A stretch of 64,000 bases of DNA from assembly GCA_023375785.1 (NCBI GenBank), contig SZWC01006753.1, positions 18,903 to 82,902 of the forward strand, given 5' to 3'. Source of the stretch: Penium margaritaceum (taxonomy: Eukaryota > Streptophyta > Zygnematophyceae > Desmidiales > Peniaceae). Shown one piece after another: positions 1 through 12,315 of the stretch. Both the position numbers and the translations under genes were made by a program. Positions within the stretch are counted from its first letter, which is position 1, and each line of letters begins with the position of its first letter. Under the pieces are notes generated by a model that was not told the DNA's origin, ran no database searches, and worked only from the letters and a program-made list of their open reading frames with translations.

Positions 1-1560
1 ATTTGTTGAAGTTTCTCACAAGTATGGAATGCGTGTGTGACTGTTTCACGGAAAAGGCTACACAGAAGGCATATGTTGACAAATGGGGATGGGAAGAATT
101 TCATTCTCTCTCTGACCTGCATATGCCTGGTCACAGAACTATCTGCATATGCCTCAAATGTTGGAATGGGTCCTTTGGTTCTGATTGGTTTGGGGACTCT
201 TGTCCCGAGTAGTTGGTTAAGGGGTTACATTCCTATCATAAAAAGAAGAAGAGCTAGTGGACAGCCATGGCGTACTCCTGTGACTGTTGTAATTTGAGAG
301 GATTGATGACCATTGATTAGAAAGCTTGGGCATGTGTTTATTAGCGTGGATTTGATCCAGTTGGTGAAGAGTGTGGGAAGGCCCATGGCTTCCATAGTGT
401 TGTAGATGTGAGGCCTGAGTAGTGTATCATTGGCATTTTCAAAGTCAGCAAGGACAATGGTGAGATTTTTGTTTGAGTTTTGTGACCAGTGTTTTAGGTC
501 AACAATGCACGAGAGTGTGTCCTTAATGTTCCTTCCGTGAACAAGTCCTGTTTGCTCTGGACTAATGATGTAGGGGAGGACTTTCATGAGTCTAGCTGCA
601 AGAATCGTGGCCAGGATTTTGCAGCTGGATTTAAGGAGAGATATCGGACAATAGTCTTGTATGTCTGTAAGAGCCCCCTTTCTGAAGAGGAGACACATGA
701 CTGAGTTCATAAAGGTGGGGTGGCTTGCTGGATTGTCAAGGAATTCCTGGAGGAGCTATTGAAGTCTGTTAAGGAATTCATGAGGGCTAGATTGGTAAAA
801 TTTTCTTGGTTCTCTTTGGTCTATTTGACTGTCTTGATGCGTCGTTTGTTTTCTTTGACAAATGAACTGATGTACTTGTTTCTGTATGGCTTTAATGAAT
901 TGCTCCCGTGTGGGTGAGTGGTTTTGTTGAATAATTTGCTTGCACCTGGGACGGTTGAAAAGGGATGTTTGGAGTTTCCAGATTCCTTTGCCGCTTGGGC
1001 CCTTTTAGTTGTAAATGATCGTAATCATGGGTGCCGAGATGTGGTCTGAGAGTGTGGTCGGGACAGCAACATGCTTAGAGCTTGGATTTGGTGTTTAAAA
1101 TCTTGAGTGTGATAGAACTGATCGATGTGCGATGGTCACTTTTCTTTTCACTTCCTAATACACTTTTTTGTACACAGTCTTGAGGATGAGGTGATTTTTT
1201 ATGTATGAGGGATTGAGGGACAAAACTCAGCAGGTGTGTTGATATGTTCCTGCTGTGGGTAGTGGCCTTGGTAAACCATAATGGGGGAAGGTATGTGTAC
1301 CAGCATCAATGTGTGGGGGGCGTTTTCCAACTCTAGCTCTATTCTTGCTCTATGCATTTTCCGTGCATGGTTGTTCCACTAACTGGGTTGTGGGTGCAAT
1401 CTGGGTCTTGTTTTAGATGGGGATTCAGAGTGTGGCAGGGGTAAGGGGGGTTTATCAAAAGATACGAGTTTTGATGTGTGAAATTTGTCCTGGGAAGTGG
1501 AGCACAATGGGATATTCTCCAGGCGACCGAGTGTTACTGCTTGAAGGGAAGCCCTAGATA
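1..1560 (-). pseudogene. Decayed LINE (non-LTR retrotransposon) ORF2: endonuclease and reverse transcriptase pieces
   Basis: Read on the minus strand, this holds pieces of an L1-type ORF2 running from high to low coordinates. An endonuclease remnant shows LSDHIS (about 1037-1054), the usual catalytic SDH box of AP-type LINE endonucleases. The longest open piece (225-710, 161 aa) carries reverse transcriptase blocks DYCPISLL, EQTGLVHGRNI, DFENAND (first catalytic Asp block) and TGVRHGCPL. A further block AYADSS at about 136-150 stands where YADD is expected, with Ser replacing the second Asp. Frames shift and stops intervene between the blocks, so it is dead. The 3' part runs off the window start. 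Family naming beyond 'L1-like' is inference. Confidence 0.75.
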
Positions 1561-1716
1561 GGAGGTGCCTAGCTGTTTGGTTTCTGTTGTTTGTGTTGTG
1601 TTCTTCCTGTGTTGTCTGTGTTTGGCTAAGGCCCTTCTGGAGAGTCCATAGCCAAACCTGGTGTCTAGAGCTGGTGAGAAGTGTGATAAAACACCCTGTT
1701 TTGTGACTTTTCTTGT

Positions 1717-4700
1717 TCAGAGAGAGAAATTCCCATGAAAATGATTTGAATGAGGGATACTAATTCTAAGAATTGAAACCTTGTTCATGTTGGTGGCTGT
1801 ATAAGGAAGGACCATTAGTGTGGTGCGGCAGTTTGTGGGGGTAAAAGTCCCGTGAGGGGTGAGAAAAACTCTCTGGTATTGTTGTGAATGGTGAAAACCA
1901 AAGGACCATGCTGGGATCATGACCTTGTGTTTAAAAACCTGTTTTGGTCTTTTCATTGAGGGCAAATCATGTTGAGTTGGAATCAGTGGAAAATGAAGAA
2001 GAGATGTACAGAAAATGAAATGATTGTCCACCTCTGAACCGAGCTCTGAATCACATGAAAGGCTACTTGCCCTTTTGGTATCTACAGAATGTACTGTGCC
2101 AACTCTGCTAGCTGCTTGAAATGGGCCCTCTGGCCACGCTGAATGCAGTAAAAGACCAACGGACCATCTAGGACGTTGCTGATAGCTAGACATGCTAGGA
2201 ATTGAGGGTAGTCTATAGAGACATTGAAGTACGCATAGGATCCATGATGCATCATCCGGAATTTCTGTTGCAGGCCATGAGCTTGCAGATGAGCTGACAT
2301 CCGTTGGTAACCACGGCAGTTGGGCGTTTATTCTAGCCAGCTGTGTGACATTGTTATGCCTGCATGAGTCAGTAAAATGCAAAAGTTTTTCACAAACCAG
2401 GGGATAGGTGATTTGAGGTGCAGAGGGGGATTCCGGTGGGAGAGTTGTACCTGGAAGCGTGCTTACGGCTCGAACTTCTTCTTCAGAGCGGCGAGATTGC
2501 TGTAGAAATTCACCACCAGGTGTTCCTGGGTTGGGTTGGCCAGATATGGAGCACGAGCCATATCATGGGCACGCGTGTTGGTGTGATTGAATGTTTCGTT
2601 GAGGGAGCTCCTGGAATACTTTCCACAGCGCTGTGGTTGCAGACATGGTATTCTATCTTCTTGCCGGCGTTGGAGAAAACAATGCCCTTGTTGGTTTGCC
2701 ACAGCAGGGCAAAAATCATGTTGCCGATCTGTCATTCTGTACAATAAGACAGGAAGTGGTAAAATTGTGTGATGATGACAGCATGGTGGGTAAGGCAAGA
2801 GAGACATACCAGCATGATGGTTAACATCCGCTATGGTGCACACACCAGTTAGCGGGTGAGAACGTGATGGAGGGAACATGTTATGGTACTCAGCATGACC
2901 TCACACAGAAGTTGCACACAAGACCAGAGAATTTTAGCATGACCTCCTTGGTGCAGTTGGGTGCGGTGAGAACCGGCACCACCTCAAGGAAAGTGGGGTC
3001 TTCAGGGTGTGGCACAGGAATGCCGAGAACGGTTGACATGGTGTTGCCTGTGAGAGGTTGGACATGGCCATGGAGGTGTTCCACATCTGCAAGGTATCCC
3101 TTGCTCCAGCCAGCGGGAATGTAGATAGACAGCAACCATTTGACATCCTCAAAGCGGTAAAAGGGGAGGGAGTTCTACAGGGAAAAATTCATCCTGTCAG
3201 GATAGCAGATTTTAGCTTCAAGGGCCGGCAGGTGACCTTGGTCATGATCACTCCAACCTTAGGCTCATGATCTGTGTGGATGAAGCAAAATAGGAGGTTA
3301 GGTTTATGCATATGCACCCAGTCAAATCAAAGCATGTGTGCGGACAGCCCTGCAGGCTTGGAGATGTACGGTGATTGTACAACAGCCAGGCTAGGGATGG
3401 TGCCTTTTTATTCTTCAATTTGCACAGAATATTTTGCCATCAAGAATTTCCCATGGAAGACAGTTTCAGAAGAGAAAACTTTAGCCAAGGTGAGCGTTGA
3501 TTCAGGAATGTCGCTCGGGTAACGACGGTACCGCATCACCGGGAAGGAATGCGCAATGCGGTCTCCAAGGTTCGCCACTGAGTTGGGCAAGGTGAGGCAA
3601 AACAGTTTGTTGAATTTCTTCGTGACTCCATCAAAGTCCATACTTGCCTTGTGGGCTGCCGGCCGGCGTTGGATGGTGCCTTTGGGGAGGAGTTGTCTGC
3701 GAGCAGCTTCAACGTCTTTCATGGAGCCAGTGACAGCAGGGGACCGGGAGGCGGGTGGTGCGCAGTTAGCGGCAAGTGGGTCCGGATTGGTGTGGTTCAT
3801 GGCTGATTCTCCAGAGAGTCCTCTTGAGGAGGTGCCTGTTGAGTCACGTGGGATGTTGGGGCCCGAAGTGGGGGTGGAGCCCGTGACGTTGGCTTCAGGT
3901 TGCTTGTTAAATGTTGATTGAGCGGGACGGGGCAGAAACATGGTTCCGCTTAGGTGGCCCATGCCCACAGAAGTGCCTGCATGGTGCATGTGCGGAAAGG
4001 TGAGGCCATTGCTTGGCAAAATTAAAACCAGCCAGTTTCCTTGGAACCAACCTGGTTCTGGTGATGAATTAGCTGACGGAATGTATTTGCACTTGGACCT
4101 GGATTTGGTTGATTTAGGAGGATTTTGCACTGAAAACAGAGCTGGGAGAAAGATCTTGTTATGTGTAACAGAAACATTCATTGAACACGGCGGTAAATCT
4201 GTAGAATTTCTGATAGAAGTGGGGACAGCAAGAATCCTTTTAGGAAGGGATAGTGTGCGTCCGGAGCCTTGAGAAACGAGTTGGGAGAAATTGGCCGTAC
4301 AGAGGTACGGGGTTGGACAGGAGCTGTCCATAAAGATATGCGTGGCGTGTGGAATGGGAGTAGTGATATGGGTATTTTGGCCTGCCACACTTGCGTATGG
4401 GGCGGGAAAATGAAGAATTGAAAAGAAGGCCAAGGGGTACACTCCAAAGAGACGGGAGAAGACCTGCCAAGGAGGAGCAAAGTTTTGTACCAGAGGTCAT
4501 GATGCTGACCGCGGAAGCAGCTGTGGGTGGTGTCAAGCAAACTTGAGCAGGAACGGTGAGATATCCCACAGTGATGAGTCTGTTCTGGTTCCGCTGCAAT
4601 TTAAGTCTAAAAAAACCTTGTGTGGAGGAGGCGACTGAGCTGAGGGGGCAAGGAGAGTGGGGTAGTGTGGTAGTTCAGGCGCCTCCGGGCTTAAACATTT

Positions 4701-5470
4701 TCCACTCTCTTTTTAGCCCAATTTTTTGGAGGTCTTCAAGAAGCCTGGTTACCATTCCAAAGCTCACAGTACTGATTTTGTCTGAAGTAAAAACATCGGC
4801 TTCTTACTCTCTGATTTTCTTCCCGTAAGAATTGAAAAAGGGAATGTGGTCTTTCGGCGAGCTGGTTCTCTTGAGGTTCCATGAGATGCCAAAAGGTTGT
4901 TGGGCTGCCTCAATGATGGATTCAAGAGATGGGCAGTTGGTCCATTCCACGGTGTTTAGGCCTTTTAGTTGTCCACGTAGGATGGCTCGACCTTCCACAT
5001 CGATCTGTCCTTCCGGTTTTTTTTTTTTTTTTGTTGTTGTCCTGTGGTCGTGACTGATGGGAGCGGGAGGGTCTCCTTGATAGAAAAACAAGCCCGGGGA
5101 CTGAACACGGCCCCCAAACAGATTAAAGGCTTGTACAGTCCAGTATGCTTCCACCAGCAGTTGAATTTCTATGTGATGAGGATTTGCGTGTTTCTTCTAC
5201 CTTCTTGTGCACTACACAGGAAGGGGGTGTGCATTACTTTGGTGAAGAATTGATTCTGGAGCTTTTTCTTCTTTGTACCAGGAGAGAGCTGGGAGAGTTG
5301 TAATGTGGCGTGGGTGAGATGTTATTGAAGGACTCGTGGTAGGGTTGTGACGATGATTGGGGTGGGATTGTGTTTTGGTTGAGCACATCTCTCTTGTCAG
5401 AGCCGGTGGAAGATGGTGGCTCGTGTGATTTCCCATATTTTTGTCTTGTTGCTGGGGGTGGTAGGTCCAA
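1717..5470 (-). other. Unassigned minus-strand coding-like block, possibly LINE ORF1 region
   Basis: Several minus-strand open stretches follow one another here: 5234-5470, 4804-5154, 3408-4442 (344 aa), 2890-3135, 2463-2879 and 1717-2382. They lie directly upstream, in LINE orientation, of the endonuclease/RT remnant. The 344-aa piece is rich in Pro, Ser, Thr and Asn in its first half and ends in a more globular stretch. I see no zinc knuckle and no motif I can name. Position and strand suggest the ORF1 or 5' region of the same LINE, broken by frameshifts. A decayed host gene is the alternative. A short poly-T run (about 5018-5032) lies inside the block. Confidence 0.3.
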
Positions 5471-6010
5471 TCAAAATGTTTGGTGGGGTGGGTGGGGTTT
5501 GGGGAAATAAGGCAGTGAACAGAATGCGGAGTTGTTTAACTATTGGTTTGATCTCTCGGCATGGTATGAAACCGTGTTCGATTTTTTTTGGTTCGTTTCA
5601 TCGTGGGCATAGTGAGGACGAAGGAGGAGGAAGGAAAGACCGGTAGATTTTACGTAGCATGATGTCTTGCGGTGGGATGCAGATGGGGGTATTGTGGAGG
5701 CTGTCATGGACGTACAACCATTGGAATGTGGTGTTCGGTTATTTCTCCTCCCATTTGCGCTTTGATCCGTCCTTCTAGACGGATCAACATGGAGGGTTGA
5801 GCCACTCGGCTGAACAACATCTTCCCAACAATCCCCATTTCAACCTATCACGGGTGAAGCTGGTTTCAGTTGAATTTTATGGTTGGCCGAATTCAACCAT
5901 CCAAGCAAAATGGACGTTGCCATACAAATTCCTTCCACTTCTTGGTTGAGTGGAGCGACTTCGTGGTTTATGCCCACGATTGTTGAATCGTTTTACACAT
6001 GATAAAGGTC
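5471..6010. other. No recognisable gene
   Basis: I recognise no protein motif on either strand. A short self-complementary stretch occurs near 5765-5786 (gatccgtc...gacggatc). The segment is the left flank of the large nested retroelement pile that starts at 6016. Confidence 0.5.
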
Positions 6011-6015
6011 TTAGG
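6011..6015. repeat. Left target-site repeat of gypsy E5 (TTAGG)
   Basis: TTAGG here and TCAGG at 48338-48342 flank the outer TG...CA ends of the E5 LTRs. They match at four of five positions, as expected for an old 5-bp target duplication of a Ty3/gypsy element. This pairing is what makes 6016-48337 a single insertion locus. Confidence 0.6.
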
Positions 6016-6056
6016 TGTTATGTCGAACAGAGCGTAGATAGTGAACAGGTATGAGT
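6016..6056 (-). repeat. E5 3' LTR fragment
   Basis: TGTTATGTCGAACAGAGCG... through ...GGTATGAGT matches the plus-strand start of the E5 5' LTR at 47788-47828 at roughly 85 percent by eye. The match stops where the copia E1 LTR begins at 6057. This places E1's insertion inside E5's LTR. Confidence 0.7.
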
Positions 6057-7009
6057 TGATGGGGAATCTGCGGGATGCAGTCCTGATGTTGTTTTGATCG
6101 TCTCTTGGTGGTTCACATCTTCTGTTTTGGGTGAATCTGAGACTGAGCGTGAGCTTTCTGGTCGCCTCATGCTATGTGAGCAGGATTTTAGGGACAGTCA
6201 CTTTTGCGCAGGGAATACCGCAATTTTGCATTAGTTTTTGAGCATGCACATGATCAAAACATTATTAGGGCCAGTCATGATCTTTCCACCGCACCAAACC
6301 GCGCTCGACTCGGCCAAGCGTAGTCCAAGTTACGCTTGCCGAAGTGCATGTCTCACCCACCATGGAAGCCTGACACCGCCACTCGCCGTGTGGCCTTCCT
6401 TCATGTGTGAAGAGCCTTTTCCGAGGCGAAGATCCCATTGCACATTGTGTAGGAGTCCCCTGCACTGTTTCCACACTCCTTCTCCACTTTTGGGTTGAGT
6501 TTGGTGATGTGGTGTGACGAGGTTCGAAACATGTCCGTGGACCTACAGTGAGAATTTTGACAGTCCCCGAGTAACTAAACGTACTACTGAGTTTCGGACG
6601 CCAAGCCAGGATTTTGGTCAAGTCCCTTAGTAACAAACTGTAGTACATGATCTGGTGGATTATCCACCGGACTCCTCGGCAGACCTTCCGGAGCAAAATC
6701 TCCAGATGCTACTTTTATTACTCTCTCCGGTTGATTATCCACCGGATTTTGAGTCGCAGCCGGCTCTCAAAGTCGCTGCACACACCCAAACTTTGGAAGG
6801 CCATAGCTCCCTCCATGCTTTTCTAATGCCGGCGAAACAACTTCCACCAGATTCAGCCACTTGTCAATGTTAAGGTGCAATAATCCATTTTAGGATCAGA
6901 GGAATTCTGAATTTTCCAGATCCGCCGGTGCAGAGTTTTCCTCTCTCTGGTGGCTTGTCGGCGCCTCCTGGAGCCGCACTTGGGCATGTGGAGGGACAAC
7001 GTTTCAACA
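6057..7009 (-). repeat. E1 3' LTR
   Basis: On the plus strand it begins TGATGGGGAATCT and ends GTTTCAACA; the minus-strand reading therefore starts TGTTGAAAC. It matches 11446-12315 over nearly the whole of that copy, with many scattered differences. The start and end follow the TG...CA rule and the neighbouring polypurine tract. Confidence 0.75.
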
Positions 7010-7640
7010 TTCTCCCCATTGCACCTGCCATGCCCGCTGCTCCTGCTTGCTCTCACTAATCGTCCGCTGTACCCTCCAGCCCATCAAAGCTGGTCATCCT
7101 AAGCCCGGCCACGCTCATCGCGTGCCGGTCCGCGTGTTGCACTTTGGTCAATCAATCCGCAAGCATGTTGTGCTACAGCACCACCTGCCCCTTCTCAACT
7201 ATGTCCCTTGCGTAGTAACAACACACGTCAATATGCTTGATGCATCACGTTGTTGGTCAACAGGTCCTGTGCTACATCAGGTTGTTGGTGAACAAGATGG
7301 AGCCGGTGTTGTCCTCTTGCACCACCACAGGCTGGAGCTACGGCACGCCCAGTTCCCCTAGTAATCTGCGAAGCCAGACTGCCTCCTTGACCGCCTCGGC
7401 CAGCGCGATTTACTCTGCTTCCACGGTGGAGGTGGCGATGTAGTCCTGCTTCTTGCTGTACCACGAGACCACTGCACTAGCAAGGAAGAACACGTAGCCG
7501 GATGTGGAGCTCCGCTTGTCGACATCCCCAGCGTAGTCTGCATCTGTGTAGCAGACTAGCTGAAAAGGGTCCGCCCGCCCTTTGCCATCTTACCTCAGGC
7601 GCGTGTGCCGTGGTGAATGCAGGTAGTGGAGGATGTGCTT
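7010..7640 (-). pseudogene. E1 copia RNase H region
   Basis: Minus-strand reading shows KRSSTSGYVFFL, VVSWYSKKQD and a TVEAEYIALAEA block. These are standard copia RNase H motifs (the 'S..EAEY' block and the following region that ends near the 3' LTR). It lies directly upstream of the polypurine tract, as expected. Fossil of a retroelement; broken. Confidence 0.75.
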
Positions 7641-8690
7641 GACCGCCGGCCAGTGTAGTGGCCCTGGGTTGGCCACGGTACCTCCTCACTTGGCCCACCC
7701 GTAGGCCACATCCGGTCGAGTCGCCACCATGGCGTAAATCAGGCTGCCCACCACTGATTGGTAGGGTACCCCCGCCATATCCTCCCGCTCTTCTTTTGTT
7801 TGCACCGCCATTGCGGCACTCAGTTCGCATGTCCTGGAGACAGGACTTCAGACTGGTTTGCAGTCCTCCATGTTTTACCGCTTCACCACCTCGGCCACGT
7901 ATTTGGCTTGCCCCAGCTCAAGCGTGCGCGCCCTCCACTTTTGCGTAATTCTCACCCCAAGGTAGAAATCTAGCTCCTCCGTGTCCGATATCTGGAAGCT
8001 ACTGCTTTGCTCCTCTTTTAGTTGCTGTAGGCTTGGCAGGTCTGAGGAGCACAAGATCATATTGTCCACGTAGAGTGCAATGATCTGATGGAGTTTCTTG
8101 CTACACTGCATGTACACGCTGTGATCCGCCTCACAGCGCTTGAAGTAGAGTTGTGCTATGAAGCTGTCCATCTGTTGGTACCAGCATCGGAGAGATTGCT
8201 TTAGCCCGTACAAGGACTTTTGTAGCTCGTACACATTGCCCTCCGACGCCTCCACCCCCTCTAGCACCTCCATGTAAACTTCTTTGTCGATGATGTCGTT
8301 GAGGAAGGCTGTCTTTACGTCCATCTTATGGAGTTCCATGTCCTTTGCGACTGCCACCGTAAGGATCGTTCGGATGCTTGTGAACTTGGCGACGGGGGCA
8401 GACGTCTCGTTGTAGCGTATGCCCTTTTGCTGTGCATACCCCTTTGCCACAAGCCAAGCCTTGTGCTTGTCAACCACACCTTCCTTTGTGAACTTGGTCT
8501 TGAATACCCACTTGGAGCCAATGACCTTTTGACTGTGACCTTTTGACTGGGATCTTTTGGCCAGTCAACCAGCTGCCACGTGTCATTTTTAGCAATGGAC
8601 GCCAACTCGGAATTGATGGCGGCTTCCCATTGCATCCACTTGGGCCGCGCAAGTGCCTCTTGCACGGTCGTTGGCTCTGTTGATGCAACC
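7641..8690 (-). pseudogene. E1 copia reverse transcriptase
   Basis: A 200-aa open piece (7875-8477) contains KAWLVAKGYAQQKGI, the MDVKTAFLN block (first catalytic Asp), EVYMEVLEGV, SLYGLKQ and the YVDNMIL block at the YVDD position. All are hallmarks of Ty1/copia RT. The gene encodes the polymerase that copies element RNA to DNA in virus-like particles. Fossil; broken. Confidence 0.85.
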
Positions 8691-9975
8691 AACATGCACC
8701 GTGTCATGCCGGTCCATCGACCGGAGCCTGTGTTGACACTATTTCCCGCTCTTCGCTGCCTTCCGTTGCGGCGCGGCAGTTTTGGTGGCTTCTCGTTACT
8801 CCGCTCCAATCCTTTTGACTGTGCCCGCTCCGATGAAACATGGACTGGATGACTCCCCAAGGATCCCTCCCACTCCGGTGAACCATCACCTGGACGGGCG
8901 GCGCGTCCGGAGGATTTTTCTTTGACGCCTGATGCGAACTCCGCCGGGAGTGCGCGCTTTAGCACCCGTGGTGCCTGCTTCGACGGATCGTTCCGCCACG
9001 TCTCCAACCTAGCTGCATCAGCGTTGAAGTCCTCTTCTTTGGCTGCTGCACATGCTGCACCACCGCGCTCTGACACTACATCTTCGTCCTTCGCGTCCGC
9101 CGGCTCCTCCTCCTAGTCAAGGAGCTGGAACCACTCCTCCTGTTTTGGATTGTTTCTGAAGCTCATGTCGTTGCTGCTGCTGCCAAAGCTCTGCTGCTTG
9201 TCAAACTCGACTTCACGGCTGCAGATGATCTCTTGCATGTGTGGGTCCCATATCTGATATGTCTTTTGTGCGCTCTCAAAGCCAAGGAACAAGCATTACT
9301 TCACCCGTGGTTCTAGCTTACTATTGTGTTGTGCTGCCTACACCATAGCGCACCCCTTGCACCCGAATACCTTCAAGTGCACAATGTTTGGCTTGCACCC
9401 GCTCTAAACCTCCTACTACGTCTTCCAGCTGCCCTTACCCTTCCGCACCGCTCTTGGGGTGAGGTTGATGGTGTAGCTCGTTGTACACACAACCTCCACT
9501 TGGAACCCGCATGGCAACCTCGCATCCACAAGCATAGTTCGCACCATGTTGAGCAGCGTCCGGTTTGCCCGCTTTGCTACTCCGTTGGATTGTGGTAAGT
9601 ACGGCATAGTGCGTCCCCACTTGATACCCAGATGCTTTATTCACCCTTTGCAGCCCCCGCACTCTCCCCCGTTGTTGCTGCGTAGCGCTCTGACCTTCCA
9701 CCCAGTGTGCCTCTCCATTGCTTCGACGCACTCTTTCAGCCAGTCCAGGACCTCGCCTTTCCGCTTTATGAAGTACAGATAGATCTTTTCTGCTGCAGCC
9801 GCCAATGAAGGTGACAAAGTATCTCAGGCCGCTGTTTGACGATGTTTTGAATGGTACACACACGTTGCTGTGGACAACCTCGACCAGGTCCTTTGCGTGA
9901 GCCTCATTCTTGTTGAAAGGCTTGCGCCGCGCCTTTCCAAAAAACACAAAGCTCGCACTTTTTGTGCACTGTTGC
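8691..9975 (-). pseudogene. E1 copia integrase and Pol linker
   Basis: The minus strand shows integrase-core blocks such as LRYFVTFIGGCSRK near 9800-9860, and PYLPQSNGVAKRANRTLLN near 9550-9610 (the block with the conserved Glu region of copia integrases). A low-conservation linker follows, rich in Arg and Ser, leading to RT at about 8690. Integrase inserts the cDNA into chromosomes. Fossil; broken. Confidence 0.75.
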
Positions 9976-11430
9976 ATCTACTGCCGCATGTGTTGCACCG
10001 TGTCGCGCTTCGCCATCTCCTTAATGTTTGCGGGCGCCGAATGCCCCAGCCATTGGTGCCAGAGCTCCAGGTTAATGCCTCCCCCCTTGGCCATGTTGAC
10101 GACGCGCTCATGTGAGTCTGCTGTGTCCGATGCCACGAGGACCACCTTGGTCTCCACGATGTAGAGACTGCTCTCACGCTTTGCCTCCAACACAACCTTA
10201 CCGTTGGTGTTGATGTGCACCACAGCGCCTTTCCTGCTGAAGAGCACCTCATACCCTTGGTTTGTCAAGCGGCTGACACTCAAAATGTTAGCCAGGCCGG
10301 GGACGTGCTCCACACCACAGATTGTGTACAGCTCCTTCTTACCGCCAACCACGACATCCACCTCCACGTCGCCTTGGCCGGTTGTTGGTTCAACTCTGTC
10401 GTTCGTGACCACCATTGGCTTGGAGGACTTCTCCTAGGTGACGAACCCCACCTTCTCCACCTGGGTGTGCTCCTCGGCCCCGGAATTCAGGCATTGCCTG
10501 CTGGCCTTCTTGAGGAAGTGGTTCTTGTTGGCGTTGAGGAGCGACCTGCCCTTGGTGTTTTTGTCGCCGGTATTTGCCTCCTCCGGGCACTTACGGGCCC
10601 AATGGCCCTCCTTGCCGCAGTTGCGACAAGCACCTTTCCTGGCACCCTTCTTACCGCTGCCCTTTTCGCCACTTTCTCTGCCCCCACTTCCGTCACCACG
10701 AGTTTTGGTGACGAGGGCCGATGAGGAAGACAAGGACTCCCCGCAGCTACGGCGATGTACCTTGTTATGAAAGTACTCTATGACTGCGTCATAGGTGAGC
10801 TTTTCATCTGCACATCCTCCGAGGACGTTGATGAGTGGATCCCAACTGTCAAGTAGGGCCATGAGGAGGCTCGTCGCCTGCAGCTGCTTGTTGATCTTAC
10901 ACCCCTCGTTGTTGCATTACGAGGTGAGCGACTCAATCTGCTGTATGGAGGAGATGACATCATCTCCCTCCTCAATTCTCACCGTAAGGAGCCGCTTCAT
11001 CGTGAAGATTGTTTTCACAAGCGACTTGGATTGGTGGATGGCGCAGAGTCTTTGCCAAGCTTTGGCTGCTAGCTTGCAGCTTTGGAAGTAGTCCCATTGC
11101 AACTTGGCAGTCCCAGAAACCTGGAGCATTAGCGCCTCCATGTTCTTCTTTTCAAAGGCCTACTTCTCCGCAACCGTAGCAGTCGCCTCTGCGAGCACCT
11201 CCTTTCCCAGCATGATGTCTAGCAGTCCCTTATGCAAGAGGTGCAGCTCAAACTGCCACCCCCAAAGCCCAAAGCCTGGGCCGCTTGCATACCTCTGGAT
11301 GGGCTGTGCCTCCTTTTGCGCCATTAGCGCAGGTTCTACTCCAACAGATTCTCAGAACTTTACGACGAAGTCCAAGATGACGATCCCGTACGCTGCGGAA
11401 GACGTGAACATTAGAGACGATCAAATCTTT
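9976..11430 (-). pseudogene. E1 copia gag and protease region
   Basis: Gag shows a CCHC zinc knuckle, CRNCGKEGHWARKC, near 10585-10630. Upstream lies a gag core with HQSKSLVKTIFTMKRLLTV and DDVISSIQQIESL near 10920-11060, typical of the copia gag family (UBN2 type). Downstream, 9978-10415 (145 aa) carries the end of the protease and the gag-pre-integrase block LELWHQWLGHSAPANIKEM. Fossil; broken. Confidence 0.75.
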
Positions 11431-11445
11431 GAGCTCATAACCTTT
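11429..11445 (-). other. E1 primer-binding site, tRNA-iMet anticodon-arm type
   Basis: Next to the 5' LTR the minus strand reads AAAGGTTATGAGCTCA. This resembles AAGGGTTATGGGCCCA of E4, which is complementary to the anticodon arm of initiator tRNA-Met. The few differences are transitions, consistent with decay. Confidence 0.55.
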
Positions 11446-12315
11446 TGTCAGGGAATCTACGGGATACGGCCCCGATGTTTGTCTGATCATCTCTTGGTGG
11501 TTCACGTCTTCTGTTTTGGGCAAACCTAAGACTGAGCGTGAGCTTTCTGGTTGCCTCAGGCTATGTGAGCAGGAATTTAGAGACAGTCAATTTTGCGCAG
11601 GGAATGACACAATTTTGCATTAGTTTTTGAGGATGAATACTATCAAAAAATTCATAGGGCTAGTCATGATATTTCCAATGCATCAAACCATATGCGATTT
11701 GGCCAAGCATAGCCCAAGTTGCGCCAACTTGCCAAAGCGGAGGTCTTACCCACCACGGAAGCCTGACGTAGCCCCTCGCCGTAACGCCTTCCTTCACGTG
11801 CGAAGAGCCTTTCCCAAGGCGCAGATCCCATTGCAAATAGTGTAGGGGTCCCCTGCACTGTTTCCATGCTCCTTTCCCACTTTTGGGTTTAGTTTGGTGA
11901 TGGGGTGTGATGAGGTTCAAAACCTGTCCGCGGACCTGCAGTCAGAATTTTGACACTCCCCGAGTAACAAAACGTTCTATTGAATTTCGGACAACAAGCC
12001 AGGATTTTGGCTAAGTCTCTCAGTACCAAACTGCAGTACAGGATGTGGTGGATTATCAACCTGACGCTTCGGCAGACCTTCTGGAGCAAAATTTCCAGAT
12101 TGTGCTTTTGTTACTCAATCCAGTCGATTATCCACCGGATTTCGAGTTGCAGCTAGCTCCCAGAGCCGTTGCACACACCCCAACTTTGGAAGGCCATATC
12201 TTTCTCCATACTTGTCCAATTCTGGTGAAACAACTTCTACCAGATTCAACAACTTGTCAACCTTAAGGGAAAACCATCCATTACAGGATCTGGGCAAGCC
12301 TAGAGTGGCAAGATC
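11446..12315 (-). repeat. E1 5' LTR, interrupted by E2 at its outer end
   Basis: It begins TGTCAGGGAATCTACGG and aligns with the 3' LTR from 6057 until ...CAAGATC at 12315, where E2's LTR (TGTTGGTTTTTGTG) starts. Divergence from 6057-7009 is substantial. Confidence 0.75.

Larger units (their letters stand above)
6057..12315 (-). mobile_element. E1: Ty1/copia element inserted in E5's LTR
   Basis: A direct-repeat pair (6057-7009 and 11446-12315) encloses minus-strand gag, protease, integrase, RT and RNase H, in that order along the element. This is the Ty1/copia order, with integrase before RT. A polypurine tract (GCAATGGGGAGAA on the minus strand, at about 7010-7022) abuts the 3' LTR. A primer site related to the initiator tRNA-Met anticodon arm abuts the 5' LTR. 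The element is broken in about ten or more places and its LTRs differ clearly, so it is of middle age. Copia E2 is inserted in its 5' LTR at 12315/12316. Confidence 0.8.

Noticed and set aside
2463-2879. 138-codon minus-strand frame as a host zinc-finger gene
   Set aside because: The Cys/His residues are not spaced as a known finger and the frame sits in a decayed LINE-oriented block.
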